DNA from: CAVQFC01 sp036497895
Lineage (GTDB): Bacteria > Acidobacteriota > Vicinamibacteria > Vicinamibacterales > CAVVIG01
Reading direction: 5' to 3'
DNA length: 64,000 bases
NCBI GenBank assembly: GCA_036497895.1
Contig: DASXIR010000017.1
Span: 1-64,000 of the forward strand
The notes below the pieces were generated by a model that worked only from the letters and a program-made list of their open reading frames with translations, had not been told where the DNA came from and made no database searches. A program made the position numbers and the translations under genes. Positions 1 through 7,961 of this stretch are shown in pieces (positions within the stretch are counted from its first letter, which is position 1; every line of letters starts with the position of its first letter).

Positions 1-875
1 ACAGACGACAGCGAGATGTGCCATCGCCGCCAGAAGTCGCCGGGGCTCGAGGCCTTGTAAGGCGAATCGAAGTTTTGAGGGAGATGCAGTCCGAACAGCA
101 GTCCCAACCCGACTGCCATGTCGCTGTAGCCTGAAAAATCGAAATACAACTGGTAGGTATACCCGCACATCGCCAGCCACGCCGCCGTCGTCCCCATCGT
201 GGCGTAGTTCGCAAGCGCTGGATTGATGAGCGATGCGAGCGAGTCGGCGATTAGCAGCTTCTTGAAGAGTCCGATGACGAAGAATGACCAGCCGCGTTCG
301 AGGTCCTCAGCCCGCTTACCGTGATCGATGTGCTCGAGATCCTGCTCGATCTGTCTGAACCTGACGATCGGTCCTGCGACCAGCTGGGCGAACAACGACA
401 CGTAGCACGAGAACTCTGCCAGGTCGGTCGTCGGCTTAATCACTCCCCGGTAGCTGTCAACGATGTAGGTGATCGTGTGGAATGTGTAAAAGGAAATTCC
501 GACCGGAAGAATGATGTTCAGGTGAGCGATGGCGAAGCTTCCACCAAACCCGTGCACCAGGGAGTTCGCCGAGTCGATCGCGAAATCGGCGTACTTGAAG
601 AAGCCGAGCAGCGCGAGGTCGATGGCAATCGGAATCACCAGGCACAGCCTTCGGCGGGTCGGATCGGTCCACCTCAATAGGCCCAGCCCGGCCACGTAGC
701 TCGTGACCGTCGAGAAGGCCATCAACGCGCAGAATTTGTAATTCCAGAACGCGTAAAACACGTAGCCGGTGGCCGCCAGCCACAAATAGCGCTGGGATCT
801 GGTCCGGAGGCGCCAGAACACCAAGTACGTGAGCGGCAGAAAGGCGTAGAGAAACGGAAGGCTGTTGAACAGCAT
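1..875 (-). CDS. MBOAT family O-acyltransferase (AlgI-like), truncated by window edge
   Basis: I translated the minus strand by hand from the ATG at 875; the frame is open to base 1, so the C-terminus lies outside the window. The protein starts MLFNSLPFLYAF and is rich in membrane helices. It carries the family segments YQLYFDFSGYSDMA and FWRRWHISLS, the latter close to the catalytic-His region of AlgI/DltB-type acyltransferases. These polytopic inner-membrane enzymes move acyl groups onto exported polysaccharides or other surface polymers. The start matches the usual family start, although no strong ribosome binding site is present. The substrate cannot be told from the sequence, and the partner acyl-carrier or AlgJ/AlgX-type genes would lie to the left. 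Family assignment is firm; the exact role is unknown. Confidence 0.88.
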   Translation of the reverse strand, partial: MLFNSLPFLYAFLPLTYLVFWRLRTRSQRYLWLAATGYVFYAFWNYKFCALMAFSTVTSYVAGLGLLRWTDPTRRRLCLVIPIAIDLALLGFFKYADFAIDSANSLVHGFGGSFAIAHLNIILPVGISFYTFHTITYIVDSYRGVIKPTTDLAEFSCYVSLFAQLVAGPIVRFRQIEQDLEHIDHGKRAEDLERGWSFFVIGLFKKLLIADSLASLINPALANYATMGTTAAWLAMCGYTYQLYFDFSGYSDMAVGLGLLFGLHLPQNFDSPYKASSPGDFWRRWHISLSS

Positions 876-989
876 TGATGCGGATTCGCAGTAGCTTACT
901 TCCGCCCGGGTCCACCGTCACCTCGGGCCAGCCCGGGCGCGGCCGCTCGGACCCAGCTTGGTCCCCTGACAATCAGCGTCAGCCCGATG

Positions 990-1006
990 TTGACAAAATT
1001 TGTCAA
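990..1006. promoter_or_regulatory. Perfect palindrome upstream of pilin promoter (candidate activator site)
   Basis: TTGACAAAATTTGTCAA has 8-bp arms around a central A. It lies roughly 100 bp upstream of the -24 element of the pilin promoter, the distance at which NtrC-family activators usually bind. Each arm contains TTGACA/TGTCAA; PilR sites described in Pseudomonas also contain TGTC. The binding protein is inferred, with the PilR-like gene at 11052 the obvious candidate. A repressor or the divergent acyltransferase control region remains possible. Confidence 0.5.
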
Positions 1007-1101
1007 AATACCACGGATTGCCCGGGACATCCTCGCGAGGCATTCCTGTTAACTCATTACGTATAAGCAGTTTAGTTGCTTCACTCTGTCTCCTTACGGC
1101 C

Positions 1102-1118
1102 TTGGCATCACGGTTGCT
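1102..1118 (+). promoter_or_regulatory. Sigma-54 (-24/-12) promoter of the pilin gene
   Basis: TTGGCATCACGGTTGCT has GG and GC separated by exactly 10 bases and matches TTGGCA-N6-TTGCT. Transcription would start near 1129, giving an untranslated leader of about 60 bases before the pilin ATG at 1188. Pilin genes of Pseudomonas, Geobacter and Myxococcus are also sigma-54 dependent. The GAFTGA-bearing activator at 11052-12470 and the kinase at 6588-7850 fit as the controlling pair. Confidence 0.75.
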
Positions 1119-1187
1119 CAAGAGGGTGCATACGCGACTGAGGCACGACGGCAACCGTCGCGGCCAACTTAATTCAAGGAGATTGCA

Positions 1188-1712
1188 ATGAAGATTCGTA
1201 ACGAAAAAGGCTTCACCCTGATCGAACTGCTCATCGTGGTCGCCATCATCGGCATCATCGCCGCCATCGCGGTTCCCGGACTGCTCCGCGCCCGTATGGC
1301 TGGCAACGAGGCCTCGGCCATCGGCTCGATGCGCGCCATCAACAGCGGCGAGGCGAGCTACTCGTCGAGCTGCGCGGCGGGCAACTACGCCGGCACGCTG
1401 GAAGACCTCGTCAAGGTGCCGGCCAGCGGCGGCCAGGGCTTCATCAGCCCCGACCTCAAGACCACCGGCATCACCAAGAGCGGCTACAACGTGACGATCG
1501 CTGCCGACGCGAACGCGGTCGCGCTGGTCGCTCCGCCGGTCACCTGCAACACCACGACGCCGGTTGGCAGCTACTGGGCGAAGGCTGACCCGGTCACGCT
1601 GAACGGCACGGGCACGCGCTTCTTCGCGACCGACACGCGCGGCACGATCTTCCAGGACCTCGCGACAACGATCACGAATCCGATTCCGGCGGCTCAGCCT
1701 CCGGTTCAGTAG
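1188..1712 (+). CDS. pilA: Type IV major pilin (prepilin)
   Basis: A 174-residue prepilin with the class III leader MKIRNEKG ending in Gly8, cleaved before Phe9, with Glu at mature position 5. The hydrophobic helix IELLIVVAIIGIIAAIAV follows. The ribosome binding site AAGGAG lies 6 bases upstream of the ATG. The globular part holds just two cysteines (Cys62 and Cys120), which could form a disulfide. The C-terminus is Pro/Ala-rich. The gene stands alone between a sigma-54 promoter and a strong hairpin terminator, so it is probably transcribed at high level as a single gene. Its product would polymerise into a periplasm-to-surface fibre for motility, attachment or DNA uptake. It could be a pseudopilin, but the lone-gene layout and PilS/PilR context favour the major pilin. 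Confidence 0.92.
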   Translation: MKIRNEKGFTLIELLIVVAIIGIIAAIAVPGLLRARMAGNEASAIGSMRAINSGEASYSSSCAAGNYAGTLEDLVKVPASGGQGFISPDLKTTGITKSGYNVTIAADANAVALVAPPVTCNTTTPVGSYWAKADPVTLNGTGTRFFATDTRGTIFQDLATTITNPIPAAQPPVQ

Positions 1713-1727
1713 GCCAAGCGACTTCAG

Positions 1728-1761
1728 ACGGGCAGGGTGCCAGCAGTGGCGCCCTGCCCGT
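1728..1761 (+). terminator. Hairpin terminator after pilin gene
   Basis: ACGGGCAGGGTGCC and GGCGCCCTGCCCGT form a 14-bp stem with one G-U pair and the 6-base loop AGCAGT. The stem ends 49 bases after the pilin stop. The following tract is only weakly T-rich (TGCTCTGT), so termination may be incomplete. The stem would also protect the 3' end of an abundant pilin mRNA. Confidence 0.75.
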
Positions 1762-1827
1762 TGCTCTGTACGGTCGCCGACGCCACCATGACGTGAGCCT
1801 TCGCCTCAGCTACAACTCGTACGTCCC

Positions 1828-3030
1828 ATGACGAAACGGTCGGCACTGTTCGCGCTGGTTTGTGCGCTGGTCGGATTGAGCGCCGCGTCCGCGGCGGCCT
1901 ACACGCACTATCACCTTCTCTACGACCCGACCTACCGAAGCTTCTGCGACGTCAGCGAACGTATCAGTTGCACGCAGGTGTATCTCAGTCGCTACAGCAC
2001 ATTCCACGGCATGCCGGTCGCGATTTTCGGCATCATCTGGTTTGCCGCCGCCGCGTTGCTCTCGATCACCGCACTGTTTGCCCGCGATGCGGTGCGCGAG
2101 AGCGTTCCGGGTTATCTCTTTGCGCTGTCCACGCTCGCGCTGTCGGTGGACCTGCTGCTTGGCTACGAATCGCTCGTGATCCTGAAGGCTGTCTGTTTGC
2201 TGTGTCTGACCAGTTACGCCGCGGTGGTCGGGCTCTTTCTGGTGTCCGGAGCGGCTACAACATTTCCTATGACCACTTTGCCTCGCCGTGCCGCTCATGA
2301 TCTGCGGGTGTTTTTCGGCAGCCCGGTCGCGATTGCCATCGCCGTCCTGTTCTTCGCTGGCGCCGGCACCACGCTGGCGTTCTTCCCGCGGGAAGGCGTT
2401 GCCGCCAAGCCTGGCGAAGCGGCGGCGGCGGTCGTTCCCAACCAGGACGAGCGCTCGGAGTTCGAGCGCTGGTACGTATCGCAGCCGCGCATTCCCCTGA
2501 TCGTTCCGACCGAAGGCGCGAAGGTCCTGATCGTCAAATTCAACGACTTCCAGTGCCCGGCCTGCGGCCAGTCGTATCTGTCCTACAAACCGATCTTCGC
2601 CAAGTACGACGCGGAACATCCCGGAGCCGTCAAACTGGTGCTGAAGGATTACCCGCTCAACCGCGACTGCAATGATGCGATGGCGCAGACGATCCATCCC
2701 GCCGCGTGTGACGCGGCAGTGGCAGTGCGGCTGGCGGCGCCGCACAACAAGATGGATGCGATGGAAGAGTGGCTGTACACGCACCAGCCGGCCATGACCC
2801 CGCCGTCAGTGCGGCAAGCCGCGCACGACGTCGGCCTCATTACCGACTTCGACGCGAAGTACGCGGGCACGCTGAGCCTCGTCAAGGGCGACGTTGCCCT
2901 CGGGCGCCAGCTGCAGGTGAAGTCGACGCCGACGTTCTTCATCAACGGCGTGAAGGTCGAAGGCGCACTGCCGCCGCAGTATTTCGAGCAGGCGATCGCC
3001 ATCGAGCTGCAGCGCGCCGCCGCGAAGTGA
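1828..3030 (+). CDS. VKOR-DsbA fusion thiol oxidoreductase
   Basis: A 400-residue fusion of a vitamin K epoxide reductase membrane domain and a periplasmic DsbA-like thioredoxin domain. The VKOR part has the cysteine pair Cys40/Cys48 in the first periplasmic loop and the CLLC centre at 123-126, with four or more membrane helices before about residue 185. The thioredoxin part starts near residue 205 and has CPAC at 243-246 and a cis-Pro motif (STPTFFING) near 366-374. It should oxidise cysteines of exported proteins and pass electrons to quinone. It sits directly after the pilin gene, whose product has exactly two cysteines, so pilin disulfide formation is a likely job (inference). No good ribosome binding site precedes the ATG. 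Confidence 0.92.
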   Translation: MTKRSALFALVCALVGLSAASAAAYTHYHLLYDPTYRSFCDVSERISCTQVYLSRYSTFHGMPVAIFGIIWFAAAALLSITALFARDAVRESVPGYLFALSTLALSVDLLLGYESLVILKAVCLLCLTSYAAVVGLFLVSGAATTFPMTTLPRRAAHDLRVFFGSPVAIAIAVLFFAGAGTTLAFFPREGVAAKPGEAAAAVVPNQDERSEFERWYVSQPRIPLIVPTEGAKVLIVKFNDFQCPACGQSYLSYKPIFAKYDAEHPGAVKLVLKDYPLNRDCNDAMAQTIHPAACDAAVAVRLAAPHNKMDAMEEWLYTHQPAMTPPSVRQAAHDVGLITDFDAKYAGTLSLVKGDVALGRQLQVKSTPTFFINGVKVEGALPPQYFEQAIAIELQRAAAK

Positions 3031-3031
3031 C

Positions 3032-4012
3032 GTGCGGGCTCTGGCCACTCACGAGCTGACGAAGGATTACTCGGTCGGATTCTGGCGGAAGCGCCCTTAC
3101 CGCGCGCTCGATCAGCTGTCGCTCGACGTCGCCACCGGGGAAGTCTTCGGTTTCCTGGGCCCGAATGGCGCGGGCAAGACCACGACGCTGAAGCTGCTGA
3201 TGCAGCTGGTGTTTCCGACCTCCGGCACTGCGGAAATTCTCGGACGTCCGCTGGGCGATCGTTCGATGAAACACCGCATCGGTTACCTGCCTGAGAACCC
3301 GTACTTTTACGACCATCTCACCGCCGAAGAGCTGCTGATCTATTTCGGCGCGCTGTTCGGTTTCTCCGCGGCCGACTCCCGTGCGCGCGCGACGCGCCTG
3401 CTGGACGAGGTCGGCATCGGTGCCGAGCGGCGCCTTCAGCTGCGCAAGTTCTCGAAGGGCATGCTTCAACGCGTCGGCATCGCGCAGGCGCTGATCAACG
3501 ATCCCGAGCTCGTGATCTTCGACGAGCCGATGTCGGGTCTCGATCCGCTGGGCCGCCGCGACGTGCGGGCTCTGATCCTTCGACTGCGCGATCGCGGCTG
3601 CACGGTGTTTTTCAGCTCGCATGTCCTGAGCGATGCTGAAGCGCTCTGCAGCAGGGTCGCGGTGCTCGCCAAGGGGCGGCTGGTCGCCGGCGGTCTGCTG
3701 ACCGATCTGGTGCCGTTTCAGGCGCGGGGCTGGGAACTGGTGGTGTCGGGCGTCAGCGAGGCGCTGGTGGCGTCGCTCGGCCGCCGGGTGACACACGCGG
3801 TGCGCCTTGGCGACGGCCGCTACACGCTGGAGTTGCCACTCGAACCGGCGCCGGACCAGTGGCTCGCTGAGTTGATGGCAGCCGGTGCGCATCTGGTCTC
3901 GCTCAATCCGATTCGTCAGACCCTCGAGGACTTCTTCGTCCAGCAGGTCACCGCGCCCGAGGTGGTGGGGACGAACCGCGGCCTCGACCCTTCCGGCCAG
4001 GACGCGGCGTGA
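3032..4012 (+). CDS. ABC transporter ATP-binding protein, PilH-like
   Basis: A 326-residue ABC-2 type ATPase starting at a GTG one base after the preceding stop. Walker A GPNGAGKT is at 43-50, the signature FSKGMLQR at 140-147, Walker B LVIFDEP at 160-166 and the switch His in FFSSHVLSD near 200. The C-terminal 100 residues resemble the extra domain of CcmA/YadG-type subunits. It overlaps the permease gene by four bases and so forms a transporter with it. In Myxococcus xanthus pilH (ATPase) and pilI (permease) lie between pilA and pilD and are needed for pili; the order here is alike, so a pilus role is likely. The substrate is unknown. Confidence 0.9.
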   Translation: MRALATHELTKDYSVGFWRKRPYRALDQLSLDVATGEVFGFLGPNGAGKTTTLKLLMQLVFPTSGTAEILGRPLGDRSMKHRIGYLPENPYFYDHLTAEELLIYFGALFGFSAADSRARATRLLDEVGIGAERRLQLRKFSKGMLQRVGIAQALINDPELVIFDEPMSGLDPLGRRDVRALILRLRDRGCTVFFSSHVLSDAEALCSRVAVLAKGRLVAGGLLTDLVPFQARGWELVVSGVSEALVASLGRRVTHAVRLGDGRYTLELPLEPAPDQWLAELMAAGAHLVSLNPIRQTLEDFFVQQVTAPEVVGTNRGLDPSGQDAA

Positions 4013-4824
4013 ACGACGTCCTCGCGACCGTCGCCATCGCCCGGAACGTCTTCCGTGAATCAGTGCGCGACAAGGTCCTGTACAACCTCGTCGTCTTTGC
4101 GATTGTTCTGATCGGCGCGTCGTACCTGATCGGGCAGCTCACGGCAGGGCAGGACGTCAAAATCATCAAGGACCTCGGTCTGTCGGCGACGTCGATCTTC
4201 GGCCTCTTCATCGCCGTGTTCATCGGCATCGGCCTGGTCTCCAAGGAAGTCGAGCGGCGCAGCATTTACAGCCTGCTTTCCAAGCCGATCGAGCGCTATC
4301 AACTGGTGGTCGGCAAGTACGCCGGTCTGGTGATGACGCTTGCGGTGAACGTCGCGGTCATGGCGGCCGCGCTGTACGTCGTGCTGGCCTACCTGTCATG
4401 GGGCGTCAGCGCCGACGTTCAGCGCGTATGGGATGCGCCCGGAATGGATCCAGGCCTGCTGAAAGCGATCGGCATGATTTTCGTCGAGCTGATGCTGGTC
4501 ACTGCCGTCGCCCTGTTTTTCTCGACGTTCTCGACGCCGCTGCTGTCCGCGGCCTTCACCTTCGGCTTCTACATCGTCGGCCATTTCAGCAGCGATCTCA
4601 GGAACCTGCAGGACGTGGTGGGCGCGCCGGCCGCGGCCGCGCTGGCGCGCGGTCTGTATTGGGTGCTCCCGAATCTGGCGCAGTTCGACATCAAAGCCGC
4701 GATCGTCCACGGTCAGCCCGTACCGGCCGGGTATTTTGTAGTGACCGTCGCCTACGCGGCCGTCTATATTGCCATGCTGCTGACCCTGTCGTCGTTCATC
4801 TTTTCCCGGCGCGATTTCAAGTAA
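4009..4824 (+). CDS. ABC-2 type transporter permease, PilI-like
   Basis: A 271-residue inner-membrane protein with about six hydrophobic segments, beginning at a GTG that overlaps the ATPase stop (GTGA). The N-terminal segment RNVFRESVRDKVLYNLVVF and the later KEVERRSIYSLLSKPI are typical of ABC-2 permeases that work with CcmA-like ATPases. It would form a homodimeric pore with the product of the gene before it. The next gene starts right after its stop, so the three are co-translated. Its position between pilin and prepilin peptidase mirrors pilI of Myxococcus. The transported molecule cannot be read from the sequence. Confidence 0.88.
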   Translation: MNDVLATVAIARNVFRESVRDKVLYNLVVFAIVLIGASYLIGQLTAGQDVKIIKDLGLSATSIFGLFIAVFIGIGLVSKEVERRSIYSLLSKPIERYQLVVGKYAGLVMTLAVNVAVMAAALYVVLAYLSWGVSADVQRVWDAPGMDPGLLKAIGMIFVELMLVTAVALFFSTFSTPLLSAAFTFGFYIVGHFSSDLRNLQDVVGAPAAAALARGLYWVLPNLAQFDIKAAIVHGQPVPAGYFVVTVAYAAVYIAMLLTLSSFIFSRRDFK

Positions 4825-5781
4825 GTGACCAGCCGTTTCTCGAGGACCGCCGGCGTCACCGCGATCATCCTGGTGCTGCTCGCTGGTGCCGTACAGCTGC
4901 AGGCCGTGCGCGAGGAGCGGTATCCACCCCTCGCCAGCGACGATGAGTCGCTGTATCTGCGTTCGAGCGACACCCTGCGCCGCCTCGCAGGCGCCTACAC
5001 GCTGAGCGCGTCGGATTTGTACTGGATCCGCGCGATTCAGTACTACGGCGGCAACAAGCGCCGTGTCGAAGCGGAGATGAAATGGCCGGCTCCGCCGCCG
5101 GCGCTGGCGAAAGTGCCAGACGATTACCCGTTGCTGTATCCACTCCTCGACATCACGACCACGCTCGATCCGCTGTTCACCGTCGCCTATCGCTTCGGAT
5201 CCGTGTTTCTGGCGGAAAGCGAACCGCGCGGCGCGGGCCGGCCTGACCTCGCGATTGCGCTGTTGGAGAAGGGATTGCGGTCCCGACCCGATAAGTGGGA
5301 GTACATGCAGGACATCGGCTTCGTGCACTACTGGTACATGGAGGACTACAAGGCAGCCGCCGACTGGTTCAACCAGGCGTCCCTGGTGCCGGGCGCGCCG
5401 TGGTGGTTGAAGTCACTTGCCGCCACCACGCTGGCGCAGGGCGGCGACCGCAGATCGTCGCGGGCGATGTGGGAAGCTATCCTTCAATCCGCTGACAACG
5501 ACTGGATGCGACAGGATGCCGAGCGTCGCCTGATGCAACTGCGTGCGCTCGACGAGATCGACCTCCTGCAGCGGCGTCTCGATACCTATGTGGCGCGGAT
5601 CGGTCATCCGGCCACCAGCTGGGAGATGCTGATTCGGGCCGGGCTCGTCGCCGGCGTGCCGCTCGATCCAACGCGGACGCCGTACGCGTTGAGCGCCGAC
5701 GGGCAGGTCACGGTTTCGCAGTCCTCCACGATCTGGCCCCTGCCGGTCGAACCGAGGCACCTGCCGACGCCCCCGTCATGA
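4825..5781 (+). CDS. Membrane-anchored TPR-like protein, PilG-like position
   Basis: A 318-residue protein with an uncleaved N-terminal membrane helix (TAGVTAIILVLLAGAVQL) and a periplasmic helical part. The segment SASDLYWIRAIQYYGG near 55-70 and the repeat-like helices around 130-210 (YMQDIGFVHYWYMEDYKAAADWFNQAS) look like tetratricopeptide repeats. It starts at a GTG directly after the permease stop and its end overlaps the prepilin peptidase start by four bases. In Myxococcus the third member of the pilGHI set is a non-transporter protein needed for pilus assembly, and this gene could be its counterpart. That match rests on position and architecture only. The C-terminus is a flexible Pro-rich tail. 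Confidence 0.7.
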   Translation: MTSRFSRTAGVTAIILVLLAGAVQLQAVREERYPPLASDDESLYLRSSDTLRRLAGAYTLSASDLYWIRAIQYYGGNKRRVEAEMKWPAPPPALAKVPDDYPLLYPLLDITTTLDPLFTVAYRFGSVFLAESEPRGAGRPDLAIALLEKGLRSRPDKWEYMQDIGFVHYWYMEDYKAAADWFNQASLVPGAPWWLKSLAATTLAQGGDRRSSRAMWEAILQSADNDWMRQDAERRLMQLRALDEIDLLQRRLDTYVARIGHPATSWEMLIRAGLVAGVPLDPTRTPYALSADGQVTVSQSSTIWPLPVEPRHLPTPPS

Positions 5782-6557
5782 TCGAGGGGATGCCGCCGGC
5801 GTTTTATATCGTCGTGGCTGCCGCGTTTGGCGCGATTGTCGGCAGCTTCCTGAACGTATGCATTTACCGGCTGCCGCTCGGGAAGTCGATTGTGTGGCCT
5901 GCCTCTGCCTGCACCTCGTGCGGCCGGGAGCTTTCCTGGTACGAGAACATTCCTGTTCTCGCGTACACCGCGCTGCGCGGTCGCTGCCGCACCTGCGCGG
6001 CGCCGATCAGCCTTCGCTATCCCTTGATTGAAGCACTGACCGGCGCGATGTTCGCCTGGGCCTGGTGGTACTACGGTCCCGGCGTCCTGCTGTTCTCGCG
6101 TCTGTTGTTTGGCTGTGCACTGATTGTGCTCTTTGCCATCGACCTCGAACATCACCTTCTGCCCAACTCGATCACGCTGCCGGGTATCGTCGTCGGCTTC
6201 GTGTTCAGTCTGTTCACGGCACCTGGCTGGATGGCATCTCTCATCGGCATCCTCGTCGGTGGAGGAGTGCTCTGGGGCGTGGCCGAGGCGTACTACCGGA
6301 TTCGCCACGAGGACGGCCTCGGGATGGGCGACGTCAAGATGCTCGCCATGATCGGCGCATTCCTCGGCTGGAAGCTGACGCTGGTGACGCTGATGATGGC
6401 GTCGCTCAGCGGCACCGTCATCGGGATCGGTCTCATCGTCACCAAGCGCGGCAGCATGAAATACGCGCTTCCATTCGGCACGTTTCTGGCGCTGGGAGCC
6501 GCGGCCGCGGCGACGGTCGGACCGGCGCTGCTCGAGTGGTACATCGGGCAATGGTGA
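5778..6557 (+). CDS. pilD: Prepilin peptidase / N-methyltransferase
   Basis: A 259-residue polytopic membrane protease that cuts class III leaders and methylates the new N-terminus. The zinc-type pairs CTSC (45-48) and CRTC (70-73) mark the cytoplasmic N-terminal methyltransferase-type domain. Catalytic aspartates are visible in FAIDLEHHLLPN (Asp122) and GMGDVKM (Asp185). The N-terminal GSFLNVCIYRLP segment is diagnostic. It overlaps the TPR gene by four bases. It would process the pilin at 1188 and the three minor-pilin-like proteins at 7962-10354. Length and motifs are normal for the bifunctional enzyme. Confidence 0.95.
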   Translation: MIEGMPPAFYIVVAAAFGAIVGSFLNVCIYRLPLGKSIVWPASACTSCGRELSWYENIPVLAYTALRGRCRTCAAPISLRYPLIEALTGAMFAWAWWYYGPGVLLFSRLLFGCALIVLFAIDLEHHLLPNSITLPGIVVGFVFSLFTAPGWMASLIGILVGGGVLWGVAEAYYRIRHEDGLGMGDVKMLAMIGAFLGWKLTLVTLMMASLSGTVIGIGLIVTKRGSMKYALPFGTFLALGAAAAATVGPALLEWYIGQW

Positions 6558-6587
6558 CGGCCATGCGTCCACTGCATCGGTGACCGG

Positions 6588-7850
6588 ATGCAACTGAATC
6601 AACCGGCCATCCAGCTCCTCGGTCTGACTGCGCTGGTTGCGTTTTTGATCGCAGTGCTGACTTTCGCCGTACTGAGATTTGCATCCGCAGCGCGTGAATC
6701 ACGGAAGAAGGTCGGCTCCGGCGACGAGACGGCGTTCCTTGCCGCGGCGCTTCAGGACGCGGTCGCCCGGTTAAAAGCACAGGAACGCGCGACTGCGGCC
6801 AGGGCCGAGGCCTCCGAGCGACTGAGCGACGAAATCGTCTCGAGCCTGACTGCCGGTCTGATGGTCGCTGGACTCAAGGGCGAAGTCAGGATTCTCAATC
6901 CGGCGGGACGACGGATGCTGAATCTCTCGCCTGATGCGTCGCCCGAGGCGTGCCACAGCGCGCTCGCCGGCCTGACCCTGACCGAACTGATCGACGAATG
7001 TATTGCCACGGGTGTGCCGATCGTCCGGCGCTCCGTGAAATTGCCCGACCCGCGCCACGGCGTTTCGCATCTCGGTGTGACCGTGTCGCCGCTCCTCGAC
7101 GATCGCCAGTCGCTCCACGGGGTGATCTGTCTCTTCACCGATCTCAGCGCCGTGAAGGAGCTCGAGGAACAGTTGCGACTGAAGGAGAGTCTTGCCGCCG
7201 TCGGCGAATTGACCGCGGGGATCGCGCACGAGTTTCGCAACGGCCTCGCCACGATTCACGGTTACAGCAAGCTGTTCGATCTGCAGGCGCTGCCCGAGGG
7301 ATACCGCCGCTACGTCGAGGGCATTCGCGCCGAAACCGAGTCGCTGAGCCAGGTGGTCACCAATTTCCTCAACTTCGCCAGGCCGGCGCAGCTGACACTT
7401 GCGCGTGTGGACCTCGGAGCGGTGTGCGAGCGGACCGCCGAGGAGTATCGAGCCGAGGCGCGCGCGCTCGGCGGCGAGGTGATGGTTCGAGGCGAGTTCG
7501 GCGCCGTCGAAGGTGACGAAGTGCTGCTTCGACAGGCCTTCAGCAACGTGATGCGCAACGCCCTCGAAGCCTGCGTCGGCGCCTCGGTCGCCCCCGTCAT
7601 CGTCGTGCAGTCCGACATCGACCCGGTTCAGAACGTGTCGCGCATCGCGGTCACCGACAATGGTCCCGGCATCCCGGCCGACTTGCGCGAGAGCGTCTTC
7701 CGCCCTTTCTTTACAGCGAAGCGTAACGGCACCGGGCTTGGCCTGTCGCTGGTGCAGAAGATCATCGTTTTTCATAACGGACGTATCGCCATCACAACCG
7801 CACCGCAGGGCGGCGCCAGCCTGCAAATCTCACTTCCGCTGATGGTCTGA
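6588..7850 (+). CDS. pilS: Sensor histidine kinase, PilS-like
   Basis: A 420-residue kinase with one N-terminal membrane helix (about 9-32), a short coiled coil, a PAS-like domain (about 80-190) and a HisKA/HATPase core. The phospho-acceptor is His214 in GIAHEFRNGLATIHGYSKL. The N box lies at 320-328 (NVMRNALEA), G1 DNGPGIP at 357-363 and G2 GTGLGLSL at 381-388. PilS of Pseudomonas has six membrane helices, so this is a reduced form. Its expected partner is the NtrC-type regulator at 11052, and four genes for pilus-related proteins lie between them. Kinase identity is certain; the PilS role rests on context. Confidence 0.87.
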   Translation: MQLNQPAIQLLGLTALVAFLIAVLTFAVLRFASAARESRKKVGSGDETAFLAAALQDAVARLKAQERATAARAEASERLSDEIVSSLTAGLMVAGLKGEVRILNPAGRRMLNLSPDASPEACHSALAGLTLTELIDECIATGVPIVRRSVKLPDPRHGVSHLGVTVSPLLDDRQSLHGVICLFTDLSAVKELEEQLRLKESLAAVGELTAGIAHEFRNGLATIHGYSKLFDLQALPEGYRRYVEGIRAETESLSQVVTNFLNFARPAQLTLARVDLGAVCERTAEEYRAEARALGGEVMVRGEFGAVEGDEVLLRQAFSNVMRNALEACVGASVAPVIVVQSDIDPVQNVSRIAVTDNGPGIPADLRESVFRPFFTAKRNGTGLGLSLVQKIIVFHNGRIAITTAPQGGASLQISLPLMV

Positions 7851-7961
7851 CGCACTTCCTGCCGCACGCGAAAGCTGGCCTGACGCAGTTTTCACGCGTC
7901 CATCCTTGTCGCTGTCTCGTCGATCCCCGAATTCCCGGTCAAATTCACCGATCGCTGTCGT

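Larger units (their letters stand above)
876..1187. other. Intergenic region, divergent between acyltransferase and pilin
   Basis: About 312 bases without a convincing gene. The short ORFs here have no family signal. It holds a perfect inverted repeat at 990-1006, a sigma-54 type promoter at 1102-1118 and the pilin ribosome binding site AAGGAG at 1176-1181. It is more AT-rich than its surroundings between about 985 and 1080. No clear sigma-70 promoter for the leftward acyltransferase was found. Confidence 0.7.

Noticed and set aside
876..1187. Short ORFs at 875-1066 and 1000-1191
   Set aside because: They overlap the sigma-54 promoter and ribosome binding site of the pilin gene and have no similarity or start signal.
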